Assembly: GCF_963662255.1 (NCBI RefSeq)
Contig: NC_085048.1
Location: forward strand, 96,683,729 to 96,747,728
Length of the DNA: 64,000 nt
From: Cinclus cinclus
Taxonomy: Eukaryota > Chordata > Aves > Passeriformes > Cinclidae
Direction of reading: 5' to 3'
In this document: piece by piece, positions 1 through 11,239 of the stretch
Layout: the number at the start of each line of letters is the position of its first letter
Position numbering within the stretch: position 1 is the first letter of the stretch
Made by a program: the position numbers and the translations under genes
Notes under the pieces: model-generated
Seen by the model: only the letters and a program-made list of their open reading frames with translations
What the model was told of the DNA's origin: nothing
Database searches by the model: none

Positions 1-2850
1 TTGTTTTAAGAAAAATTACATTCAGGACCATTATTCAATGCTGGAGGGAAAAAAAAAAAGACTCAGCATTCTGCTATGGCTAGTGTTACCCTCAGGCATT
101 TCTGGCATGTTTCCGTTGTAAGTTCATTTTACATGTGGCCAGGAAGTACAACAGCTTGTTGCATCTTGAAAAAAACCTACCATATTTCTTCCCTGTTGCT
201 CATTTCCAATCTACAGAAGCATCTGGTGGGAGCATGTCAGAAGATCTGTCACTAAATGTAAGAAGTTCAGCCCCCAGTGCACTTTAATGCCTGAGGCTCA
301 TTTAAAAGAACAAGGTCAAATTATATTTTTCTCTTCTGCTTTTTAACTGTGACTTTTTTTCTCTCTCTTTTGAGTAGGACAATGCTTTTCTACTAAATAC
401 TGTTTTCACCACTGTCACTTCTGAGCAATTTGGTTGTGGATGGAGATAAAAATTAACACTGTTGCTTTCTAGGAAAATCCTAGAACCATCAGTTTCCACC
501 AAAGCCTGGCCCACATATCCAAATTTTGAGACACCCTTAGCAAAAATACTACACAGGGAAAAGTGATAAAAGGCCTAATACTCCAGTTTGCCTGAGTGGT
601 GCTGCAGGACTTGAGATGATGGCTGGCCATGCTGTGGCATTTCCCAGAGGGGCACAAATTTGTTGAAAAGTATGAAGGCTCACCTTTAGTGTCATAAACA
701 TGGCCTCTCTCCCACCTCTGGTTTCTTTCTATTCCTCCCTCTCTAGACCAAGCCAACATCTGCATCACTATTCCCACCATTGTTACAATGGCAACCTCAA
801 AAAATGCCTGTTGATTGTTAGGAGGAAGATAAAGAGCCATTTGCACAGCATAGAAATTTCTTTCATTGCTCCAAGTTCCAAGCATCATAGCCTTGTGCAC
901 TTTCTACTGGCACAGTGCCTCTCCACTCCCTGCCCATGAGTATGGACCTGAAGCTCTGTGGTGACAGAATTGGATAATTTCTGCTATGCTCTTCTCCCAT
1001 GACCCGCCTGTTTCTGTCCCCATACCTTACCTCCCATGAGGGTCACTGCCTCCTGGTTAATCTGGGAACTGAGTTGTTATTAAGACAGGTTGCATTTCCC
1101 AGTGGTCAGACTGGTTCCCCTGTCATAAGCCTCACACTTATAATAGAAGCAGGAAAATTTGAGAAAACACATCTGATGTAAGTAGTGTAACCTTTCTGCC
1201 AGGTGGTTAACAGCAGAGAAAAATGTTTGGATTTAATATACCCATGGCCCCTCGTGATAAAGGACTAAATTCCAATCTCCACTTAGAAACCTGAGAAAAT
1301 TAAACATTCCCTCCCCAGGAGCTCTTAAAGAGATGGATTTCCACCACTCACTTGCATTCCCAGATCTTTATTAGGCAAGAGGGAGCACAGTCATAAAGCC
1401 AGGCAAAGCCAGCAATGGCAATATATATCCAGATAATGAGCAAAAGAACCCACTTTTTCAAATCTGCTGGCTGAGGTCCACCTCCCATCCCCCTGTCTAG
1501 CGAAAAGGTTCCCCAAAGAGAGCTCCATGGCTCCAGCACCTCAGCCAGGGTCAGGAGCAGGGAGCAGTCCCATCCATGGAGCAATGGAGGACCCCAGCTG
1601 CCAGTGCTATGGACAGAAGATCTCTCAGCTGCCTGCCCAACCACCCAAAGACCTAATGAGAATACACACTAATACAACTCAGGGTGAATCAGGCCACAGT
1701 GGCACAGAGTTGCAGGGCAGGAGTTCAGGCAGCAGGGTGCCATCAACTCGTGTCCTCCAATTTTCAACAAACTGCTGATGGAGTATAGTGTACCCACACT
1801 TCTACCTCCTTGTGGAGCCTACAGGAAGAAGTGGGGAAAGAAACACTATTCCAGCCCTTTGTGGCATGTCATGAAAGCAATCCAGGTGCGCAAAGGACAG
1901 ACCACTTTCCCATGCAACTGTGATGCTGCTTCCTCCACGACACTATCATAAAAGTCATGTTTTCATTTCAGTGTGTCCTAAGCACAAGGGTCCTTAAGGC
2001 TTCCTTAAGGCTTCTGGGCCTCAGATGGCTGGAAAGGAAACCCTGTGTTCTCCAGAACTGTTTTATCTTCTCAGCTGTGCTTTACTGGGAGGTTGCATCA
2101 TGCCAGTTTGGAGGTGGGAACCTCACCACTCCTGTCTATTGGGTTGCTGTAACCTGCTTTGCCCAGAATGTATAATTTCAAACTGTTTGGAGGCAGCTGC
2201 TTCATGCTAACTATACTGTGCCCAGGACAGTATTTACCATGAGAGGGATGTCTACATGGGTGCCATCATTTACAACTGCTTATGAATGATTTGGGGATGA
2301 AGTTGTAAATGCTGATATTCAGTCTGAAAGTCTTAGAGGATTTAACATGTTTAGTCTGTGTTAGGAGACTGACAGCTTTCTAATAAGAGAGTCTATTACT
2401 CTCCCCTTCCACTCTATGTTACTGGGTCTATTTGGAGTTTACTGAAATGCCCATGGGCTGGCTACCAATTCAGTGAGGTCTAGGATGGATTCTTCACCAC
2501 GTTTAGCTAAAGCTAAGTTCAAAACTAAGCATCACTCTCAGAGCTGGAGCTGTGGAGTTAGAAATTATTGGGAAGGTGTATGTGAAAAGTCCTAAGTGTT
2601 GGGGTTTTTGCATGTTTTCCAGGTTTTGCATATTTCAACCTTTTGTCTGATGAGTTTATATATTACACCCATTCTAAACCTAGAAACATAATCAGAAGAG
2701 CTAAAATAATCCCTCTGAGACTGTGTAAACCTACCTTTCTGGAAGAAAAGGAAGGTGCTTTCTCCTTCCATGAAATCCCTCATCGCAAAAATATGTAACT
2801 TTGAATGCAGAGCAAGAAAGAGCAGGAGTCAGAAGTAAAGGAGTAGACTT
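1..2850. other. Non-coding stretch, no gene recognised
   Basis: Unique-looking sequence with only short open frames (up to about 140 codons, on the minus strand at 469-900) that resemble no known protein. A short A-run lies at 49-59. A tandem 11-bp duplication, CCTTAAGGCTT twice, occupies 1992-2013, and each copy contains the palindrome CCTTAAGG. I see no transposon, RNA gene or CpG-rich patch. Confidence 0.6.
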
Positions 2851-2895
2851 ACATGGAAAAGATAGGGATAGTCCAAGTAGAAGCAGAGAGGCAAC

Positions 2896-3349
2896 GTGAA
2901 TTGTCCATGGACATTTATCCAAGAAGATTTGTTCAACTCTGCCTCCATCAAACAGGGATGGTGCCCAGGAGAAGCTGTGTTGACTGGTCAGTGTCACAAT
3001 GGAGCAGTGAAGAGAATTTTTGGTGTTTGGATAACATATCTGTTCTCTTGGCTTGCCAATACATCATGTGACATAGACACAGGTAAGAGAATCTGCCTGG
3101 GCAGCTTCAGCGAGGAACAGAACCCATTTGCTCACCCATATTCATGTGTTTCATTTCAGTTCTCTTCTCTCTTCCTTTTTTTTTTTTTCCCATTCCTTCC
3201 CCTCCCCTCCTCTTTTTTTTTTTTTTGTTCCAGAAGGACTCCATCCAAGTGGCCCCACGAGCTGCCTGTGTTGTAGAGCTGTTTTTCTGCAGAGCAGCCA
3301 TCAGCTGGCAGAAGCTGGTAGGGGAGCTTGGCAACAGGAGCTGTGGTGA
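2896..3349 (+). other. Possible two-exon transcript with a 151-bp intron (speculative)
   Basis: A strong 5' splice-site match (ACACAG|GTAAGAGA) places a donor at 3083. A classical acceptor, a long pyrimidine tract followed by TTCCAG at 3228-3233, defines a putative intron of 3083-3233. Reading from the ATG at 2896, the upstream part gives 62 codons plus one base. Removing the intron keeps the frame open to a stop ending at 3349, for a 100-residue product. I recognise no domain in it. The reading frame could be chance, and the splice pair might belong to a non-coding RNA or to nothing at all. A second acceptor-like TTTCATTTCAG ends at 3159. No promoter or upstream exon was identified. Confidence 0.15.
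3161..3226. repeat. Homopyrimidine tract with two long T-runs
   Basis: Nearly uninterrupted C/T on the plus strand (one A near 3192), with two long T-runs separated by a CCTTCCCC-type segment. It could simply be low-complexity DNA. Its position directly before TTCCAG also makes it look like the polypyrimidine tract of a 3' splice site. Confidence 0.85.
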
Positions 3350-3559
3350 CCTCTCTGCTGTGGGGCTTGCACAGTGCCATGGGAACTCCTGGAATGGATG
3401 GGAATTATATGATCAAGAGATATTCCTGGGGCCATTACACAGTGCTGGAAGAGGCTGGATTGCAGCAGTCCTATTAATGTCTTTCATTCATCTCCAGCGA
3501 AGTCAACAGTTGAAAACAATTTTAAGCACTTGGATCATACAGAATATATAAATACCTGT

Positions 3560-5425
3560 GTTCTGTCTAGCTGTAACAATTCAATGATAAGTATGACTCC
3601 CTGGTGAACGAACAGGATATCACAAGCTTATTTTTTCTTCCAAATGGGTCAGAGTTGAATCTTTCACTGAATTTCCACATTCATTTTCTCTTAACAGGTT
3701 AGATTTTCACTTGGAGAAGACATTGTTATAGTTCTCAAGCTCATGTTCACAACAGAAACACTTCCAGATCTTCTGAAGATAATTTAAACAAATTTTTTAT
3801 AACCTGCAATTTGGTTCTACATTCTGACAAACACCTTCATTTTTATCTATATTAGTAGAGTTCAGGTTTATGTATTCCATATATATGTATCCCTTCATGA
3901 CTACCTTAAGAGATATTAAATTCATTAACCTTTTTAGGCAATAATAACCTTTCCTGCGGTATCCTTGTTTTTCACCATTATCTGAAATAATGAAGTTACA
4001 CCCATTGCTTCAGATGTATGATTTTCAAAAGCACTATTGGCTTTGTTAGAAATTATAAAAAATATTTATAGTAAAGAAGAACCATTTAGCATTTCTTTAA
4101 AATGGTGCAGTTATAGCATTTCTAAAAATTTCAACAGCCATTTACAATTGCTGAAAATTTCACCTGACAGCTGGTTGGAAATTATGGAAAATACCGAAGT
4201 GAGCTCAAGAATCAGCTTGTTTTGACTAGTGTGGGTATTTCTCTAGGCTGTAAAAATAAGGCAGTGAGATAAAACAAATTCTGATCTTAGCATTAGACTT
4301 TCAGGCAGACAGTAATAGTTGTGCTGTGCTTTTCAGTGTGTTTTGGCACTTGTACTCCATGTGCAACGTATATATCTATAGATACACACATGCTGCCCCA
4401 TTTTATTCACTTGCATGTTCAGCTGAGCTGTGTTTGGGCTTCAGAGGTCATGAATGCAAATACACATTCATGTGCCTGCACAGAGAGATAAATCCAGCTC
4501 TGTATATTTGCATGCAATAAATGCAGAATCTGTGCTTATGTCATACCTGCTGCCTTGCAATCCAAGATCTCAAAGTATTTTGAAGTCGTTTAAATATCTT
4601 GACCTTTCTTCACACATTTTACTCAGTTCTGCGCTTCTCTCTGTCCACACTAGTTAGGTAACTAGTAAGCCTCTTGTCACTGTTGCAAAGCATGTTTATC
4701 TATTTAATAGATTCCTAGTGAAGTGAGCGGATTCCCCTAGGTCCTGGAATGTTAGCAGTGCTAGTTAGGAGCACATTGTCACTCTAAACCATGTACTCAT
4801 CATCAGATCTGGTGATGTCTCCAGCATCTCTTTTTTGCCACTCTCTCCTCTTTTAGGTTTTCATGTCCTGCTCATCATCCTGAAACAGAAGGAGAGACAT
4901 CTGAAGCATCCTCAGCTCTGAAAATGGTTTGTTCAGAACTTCCCAGCATTCATCCCGATTTTGTCAGAGGGAACACAACCATGGTTGTGGATTGTCAGCT
5001 GTGTGAATCCCAGGGGAGGACCACAGGATTCCTGTTAGACACGCCATGAGAAATTCCATCAAAGTTAATCTTTCAAAAGCCACAGTCCATCTGGGTGCCT
5101 TCTTCCTTGGTATTAATTACAAAGACTGTAATCCATAAGCAAAATATGAGCGAGATGTAAGCTTGCTGCCATTGTCTTTAATACTTTGCTCTCTAACAGG
5201 GCATCTAATCCACCATGAGCAGGAATTCATCAAACCTCAGGGGCTACCTAAAGTGCACAATCCCTCTAAATGAGCAATAATCTCCTCCATGGAATCTTCC
5301 ATCTCATCAACTAATAAGTGATGCTAAAGGCTCATTTGCTCTCGGATCTCCAGGTAGTGGAGGGGATGACACCATACCCAGCTCCAGGAACAGCACAGCA
5401 GATCTCTGGGACAAGTGTGGGCAAT
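3560..5425. other. AT-rich non-coding stretch, no gene recognised
   Basis: AT-rich unique sequence with many TTTAAA and AATAAA-like words but no open frame above about 70 codons. A perfect 12-bp palindrome, TATCTATAGATA, lies at 4373-4384. I see no mobile element or RNA gene. Confidence 0.6.
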
Positions 5426-5431
5426 GAGGCA

Positions 5432-5502
5432 GTTTTACTTTTACTTTTGTAAAAAGTACACTTTTGTAAAAGTACACCGACACTTTTACTTTTGTGGTAA
5501 AG
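5432..5502. repeat. Local imperfect tandem/inverted repeat cluster
   Basis: A 16-17 bp unit, ACTTTTGTAAAAGTAC and a variant with one extra A, occurs back to back at 5443-5459 and 5460-5475. The related words TTTTACTTTTGT and CACTTTTACTTTTGTGG flank it. Each unit is also close to its own reverse complement, so the cluster can fold as several alternative short hairpins. Confidence 0.7.
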
Positions 5503-5509
5503 AGCACTT

Positions 5510-7350
5510 CTTCCTTGGCACACGAGTGCTCTGCCAAAATTTGTGAGCATGAACACTGGACTGAAAAGATCCCACTAGTGGTTTCAAGCGGTGAGATCAA
5601 TAATAATTTCCACACTCAGCTCTTTTACATAATGCTTCCCTCCCTGCTCCCCGTGGGATAAACAGTGGGACTCAAGGCTGACATTTTGCAGATGCTGGAA
5701 GTGCAGGCAGTTCTGGCCGTGGCAGCAGGAGAAGGAGGCAGCATGGGGGAGAGGCACAGGCAACTAAAATTCATTACTTGGAGAGGTCGCGAGGGTCAGT
5801 GACAGTGGCGCTGAATGGATTTTTCCAGCCGTTTTGAGATGAGATTTGCACTCTGTAATCTGAATGCTTTTATCTATTTCTGAAAATAGACAGGAATTTT
5901 TTCCACAGGCTGCTCCAATCTGGCCATGGAGATGCAGGGAAGGATTACAGGGATAAATTCAGGTTTTGTTAAGCAAGCTGAGAGAGCAGGAAAGCATAGC
6001 TTTTCCAAACCAAACATAGACAGCATTCTCACAGCACAAACATGTGTACAAGAGCTCTTTTGTCAGAAGGACATGTCCCCTTGTGCAAGAGATGAAAGTG
6101 CGAGGTGCCATGCACAGCTCTGGAGCCCTTAAGTCCTGTTTTGTATTCTGTTTGCCTCTCCAAGCCAGCTGTGCAAGAGCCAGCGAGGTTTCTCCAAAGC
6201 TGCAGAGAATGATCTAGATTTGTTTCCCCTGCTGAACCGACAAGTACTAGTTTATTCAGTGATTATTTTCATCTTCACTCACATTTTGCTACAGCTGAGT
6301 TTCCTCTCTTGCTTAGTCATGTCCTCTTCTGGCAGCGGTTTCTCTGAAAAGAGAGCTGATTCTAGAAATTAGCTAGGACAGAAACTGTCAAGTGGTGTAT
6401 TACAGCACTTTGAGGGATAAGAAGCTGGCTTTATTTACTAACTTTTTCTATTCAGAATAGAAAATATGATTCTAGGGCTTGGTTTTAGCGTCACTAAAAT
6501 GTTTTCAGCTAGAATCTAAAGGATGTGCTTAGGTATGGATATATTGTTGTCTTGGGACAAAATAGCATGGCATAGCAGGACCTTCTGTTGCACAGCATCC
6601 ACTGTGTTCACAAGGCTTTACCACTTTCCTGGTGTCCCTCAGTGCCACCAGCCCCGTCTGCAAGCAGCGCCAGACTTGAGTCACACAGTCACTTTCCCGC
6701 CCAACTCCTTCGGAGTGCCAGTAATTTTCTCTTACCTGTGCTTTAGCACTCCCACTTTAAATACAAAAGAGGTGCTACGAAGCACAGATATACCATTTGT
6801 GGGTGGGAAGAGCTGGGTACTGAGCTGTAACCCTGCTCTCTCAGGCTGCAGGCTGGGGACGCGCCATTGATAGTAGCCAAAAGTTTGTGCAGTGGCAGGT
6901 GGTGGGCCAGCAGATCAGGAGCTTTCCTTTCTGTCCTGCCAGGAGGTGGCTCTGCCTAGCCATGCCCAGGTGGCCCATAAAGCTGCAAAGTAAACATTCA
7001 GGAGCAATGAGTCTTGGGAAAAGCAAGGGAAAGGAAAAGGTAATTCTATTAGGCACTGCAGTCATTGAATTGTAGCAAATAAAGCCTTTGAGGTGGGGGG
7101 TTATGCATCTGCATGGAAAACAGTACACATGGCCAGGGCAGAGAATGCAAGAGCTGGAAAACTGTGCCAAGAGCTGAGCTGCTTGAGCATCTTGACAGCT
7201 CTGAAAGAAGATGATGGTGAGTGACCATTCCTTGGAAGCCTCCTGGAGATTCAGAGCAGGGGAAAAGGTCTTTTAGGAGGCAGCCAGTTCCACTGAGCTT
7301 CAGCTGTTTGACAGAGGTTTAGATCAGCCCTTCTCAACCCAATGTGACAC
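5510..7350. other. Non-coding stretch, no gene recognised
   Basis: Unique sequence without a recognisable element. Open frames of about 110-115 codons at 6523-6870 (plus) and 6841-7170 (minus) partly overlap on opposite strands and resemble nothing known. Confidence 0.55.
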
Positions 7351-7357
7351 GTCCATC

Positions 7358-7402
7358 AAAACAAACAAACAAACAAACAAACAAACAAACAAACAAACAA
7401 AC
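7358..7402. repeat. (AAAC)n microsatellite, about 11 units
   Basis: Uninterrupted AAAC tetranucleotide repeat of about 45 bp, ending in ACCAAACAAG. No transposon body was recognised immediately upstream, so I do not call it the tail of a retroelement. Confidence 0.95.
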
Positions 7403-7403
7403 C

Positions 7404-8724
7404 AAACAAGTTAGCTAGTGCAAAAACCCTTTGGCATTCACCCATGCCCTTAACATTTACCAGCAGCCTTTCTCCACACTCCTGTCTGTGCATCCTGCCA
7501 TTTGTCTGAGCTCAAAGCACAGTTTTATTCCAAGCCAACAGCAAGCACTGCCTGGGGTGGGGACAGACACCTTCAGATGCAGCCGTTCAGTGCCACAGAA
7601 GATGAGACATCAACCATCTCCCCGTGGCAAGCTGACACGAACAGAAAAATTAGTTGAATCCATAATTTGGAAATTGTTGCTATGATTTACCAACCCAGTC
7701 AGACTACGGCTCTAAAAAACACCTTCTGGACAAATAAAGATACTAAAAACATACCCTAAGGAAGTGTTCTGAGGAATTTTTCTTGGGGGACAGGATGTTT
7801 GTGCAGATGGCAACCTAATTTCAAGGATTTAAGATGGTGCTTGGGCTCAGCAGACTCTCCACATTTGCTCCTAATGGTCCCACCAGGTGCAGTTCCCCAC
7901 ATTCCAGCCTTCCCACACTGGTGCTAGATGGGCTCTGTGCTGTTAGACCTTCAGCTGGCTCTTCTGCCTCTCTCCCTGCCTCCTCCAGTAAACAAATAAT
8001 GGCAGACTCCTGTTCAGCCTTGTCTATTTTGGGATCTCTAGCAGTACTACTGATAATCACTGTTATAAATGTTTACACTGATAGGAGACTGGCCCATATT
8101 GTACAGAGATAATAACAGTACAATTTGATATTCATGAGGTGCTGATGATCTCTAAATATAGAAACAGTAATTATTGCTGGCATTACAGGCTGGATTTCAA
8201 AAAGCAGATAAATGGAGAAATGGATATGCTATTTATTGCAGCTCCAACAGTAACAACAGGAAAGCTGTCTCCCTTGATTAGGCAAGGGCCAGACTGCAGA
8301 AGGCAGAGCTCATGGCAGAGGGTGAAGAGATGTGATAGCTACCAATGGAAGGGAAAAGCACAACTATAGAAAAGAAATCTGAAATGCACCCAAGGCCAAG
8401 TTCAAACCAATGAACTTGACTATGCAAAATGTCAGTGGAGCAGGTTTGGTGTACCAGGAAAACCCATTGTGACTGGACAAAAACATCACAAACCTTTCTA
8501 CCAAAACCTCTTAAGGAAAGGCAAAGCCTTTGGCCACCTCAATCAATGCCTGTCTACAGCTGGAGCAGGTTGCCAGGGTGCAGTGAGAGCATGCTGGACC
8601 AAGATCCCATAAATTTCCATCCCCAGGCAGTGAGCTCTGGCCTCACTCTGCACCAGCTGCAGGGGCACTCAAGGCTTGCACACAAGGCTGAGCAGGGGAA
8701 TGCCATCCCTGCATGCTGGCCACT
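7404..8724. other. Non-coding stretch between microsatellite and CR1
   Basis: Unique sequence with short open frames only, the longest about 120 codons at 8429-8791 plus, which runs into the CR1 copy. No other repeat was recognised. The true 5' edge of the CR1 may lie slightly upstream of the boundary used here. Confidence 0.5.
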
Positions 8725-9487
8725 GAAGCAAGTGCAAGCTCCTGCACCTGGCTCAGGGCTATGCCCAGTATCAATACAGGCTGGGGGATGAAGGGATTAA
8801 AGGCAGCCCTATCAAGAAGAGGCTTCTGATGGTTGAAAAATTGGACTTCAACCAGCAATGTGCAGTCCTAGCCCTCAAAACCAGCTGCATCCTGGGCTGC
8901 ATCCAAAGTGTCGTGGCCAGCAGCTCAAGGAGGGTGATTGTCCCCATCTTCTCCCCTCTGATGAAACCCCACCTAGAGTGATGCAACCAGCTCCTGGGCC
9001 CCAACATAACAAGAACATGGACATGATGGAGTCAGTCCAGAGGAGGCTACGAAGATGATCAGAGGGTTGGAGTACCTCTCCTGTGAAGACAGGCTGAGAG
9101 AGCTGGGGTTGTTCAGCCTGGAGAAGAGAAGGCTCTGGGGAGACCTTACAGCAACTTCCAGTACCTAGTGAGTGCTTACAAGAAAGATGGGGACAGGCCT
9201 TTTAGTGGGGCCTGTTTCAAAATAATGCAGAGTAATGGTTTTAAACTAAAAGAGGGTCATTCAGTTTAGATCTAAGGAAGAAGAATTTTACAGTGAGAGT
9301 GGTGAACCATAGTAACAGGTTGTCCAGAGGTGTGGTAAAGGCCCCATCCCTGAGAACATTCAAGCACAGGCTGGATGGAACTCTGAGGAATCTGGTCTAG
9401 TTGAAGATATTTCTATTTAAGGCAGGAGGGTGAGAAGTGACCTTTAAAGATCTCTTCCAACCCCAAACCTTCGGTGATTCTATGGAT
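8725..9487 (+). mobile_element. 5'-truncated CR1 LINE, plus strand
   Basis: The copy matches the 3' part of avian CR1: the end of ORF2 (endonuclease/reverse-transcriptase protein) followed by the 3' UTR. Recognisable landmarks in order are CAAGTGCAAGCTCCTGCAC near 8729, CTGGGGGATGAAGGG near 8781, the CCAGAGGAGG...ACGAAGATGATCAGAGGG segment around 9033-9067, GGCTGAGAGAGCTGGGGTTG near 9091, and the 3' end TGATTCTATGG at about 9475-9485. The ORF2 remnant contains in-frame stops (for example after the HLE-type segment near 8980), so it is dead. Numerous substitutions relative to the familiar consensus suggest an old insertion. Truncation at the 5' end is normal for CR1. The 5' boundary is approximate. 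Confidence 0.95.
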
Positions 9488-11205
9488 GTGTGTGTTACAT
9501 CTTTCCCTTTTCCTGACTTCCTTTGCTTCATTTTGGGATAATTTAGCTCTTATAAAGACAATAAAGACAATGGGCACTCAGTGTTTCTAATGAACACGCT
9601 GCTGGTTGACTACAGAGTCCTTCAATACAGGTGCAGGCACTTAGCTTCAGGCGTGCAACCTGATATTGCTAAGGAAATTCCTGGCAGCATCTCTGCTCTG
9701 TCAAATGCTCTGTATCTTGGGGTAAGTGTTTAGGACCATGTCCTACTCCCAGTCTCTAAAGGATGCGGACAAAATTAGTTACATAAAGACTGGGCAGGCC
9801 CCCATCTGTCTGGAAGCATGACCTTTGCAATTTCCATAGCAGTGGTACTCACAGTGCTGATCACTCTGCTGGCTAAACTGCCAGAGCCATCCAGGATCTG
9901 ACAATGTTTTGTGCAGCCCTTCCCACCCACCCCTGTGAGGAACCTCACCCTTGGTTGGTGTTTCCACAATAGACAAAGCCATATTTGCTTCGACTTTGCC
10001 CTTTACCACTGCTGTGCTGAGCAAAGTGCTCACCAGCTTCTGTTGCTGTAGAGAAAAACACGTGGACTGTAGCCAGCCTGCTTCCCCAGAGAGATCAAAA
10101 GAAGTGAAACCTCCCAACAGAACAGGACAGGTGGAGTAGATTCACCTGGGATTTGGTTGTTGGTAACGACTCTTGACAACAATTTAGTGAAGTGAGATGA
10201 GGAAGGGATAAAAGTTACCCACCAGTAGCAGACTTTGGTCTGAAAGTTAATTGCAAAGAGGATGTTTCTTAGAACAGCAATTGCAGTACCAGCTCCTTAT
10301 TAGGAGGTTCTCCACTCTCAATTTCTCCAAGGTTTAGGGAACTCATGCTTACATGTGAATTTCACATAGATCACCCAAGATGAAGAGCTAAAATTATTCA
10401 CAGGCTCTGCTGCTACTCTTCTGCCCTCTCTATACCTTCTCTATGCTTACTACTGTAGAAAGGGGGATAGGAGAAAAGAAAAGAGAGAAGGAGGAGAAAA
10501 AAAAATCTAAATAATCTTGAGTATGAAAAAAAACTGCTGGTAAAACTTCATTGCATGCACACACTGTTTAATACATTCCTGTAGGTATACAAATATTGAC
10601 TAAACTTTAAAACGTAGTATAGTTAACTGAAGTGGGTTATTCTGTGTTGGAGCAGAGGGAGTCAAAGTTCCCTTGACTTTTACCAGCTCTTTGTCAGAAA
10701 ACACCTCAAAGTTTTTATTTAAGTTTTACAGTTGGAGAAACCAAATTGCTGAGAAGTTACATCATTAAGCCAAGAACTGTACCACGTCATTGGCTTTATT
10801 TCATGAGAGCTCAGTCTAGTTGTCGGTCACTAGCACTCCCAGACAAGAAAGGTCCTGGTTAAACTGGAAATGTGTGGAGTTTTAAACTAGCTGTTCCCAG
10901 CAGCAAGAGCTACCTGGCTTTGGGGGAATTCTCCTGTGCTGTGCTTGGCTCTGTGTCAGGGTAGTGCAGAGGAATGAGTGGCTGTGACCTATCTAGTGTC
11001 ACAGTGACTCCACAAATGGGCCCTGAGCTCTCAGATGAGTTCCAGGCATATCTGCACCAAGTCAGCTCCCACACAGACAGATTCACTAGGCATTTTGCTT
11101 AAATAACTGGCAGGGGATGTTCTTGTTGTTGAACATGTGTTTCAGTTGGATAGAATCTGCTCACCCTGTAGGGAATCTGTGCTGTGGCAAAGGCAGATCA
11201 GAACA
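9488..11205. other. Non-coding stretch, no gene recognised
   Basis: Unique sequence with overlapping short open frames on both strands at 9775-10139 that resemble no protein family. A purine-rich tract is listed separately. No mobile element, RNA gene or CpG-rich segment was seen. Confidence 0.55.
10457..10505. repeat. Purine-rich low-complexity tract
   Basis: About 50 bases of A and G with a single T, ending in a run of nine A. Ordinary low-complexity DNA. Confidence 0.85.
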
Positions 11206-11209
11206 GTAC

Positions 11210-11238
11210 TTTTTAATTAATAATAATAATTAAAAAAA
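11210..11238. repeat. AT-only inverted repeat around a TAA triplet run
   Basis: The left arm TTTTTAATT (11210-11218) is the exact complement of the right arm AATTAAAAA (11228-11236), with a 9-base loop made of TAA triplets. This is either a small cruciform-capable site or simple AT-rich low complexity. Confidence 0.75.
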
Positions 11239-11239
11239 G

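Noticed and set aside
6939..6950. CCAGGAGGTGGC as a CTCF-like core
   Set aside because: One mismatch to the core and no support from flanking bases. Too weak to list as a site.
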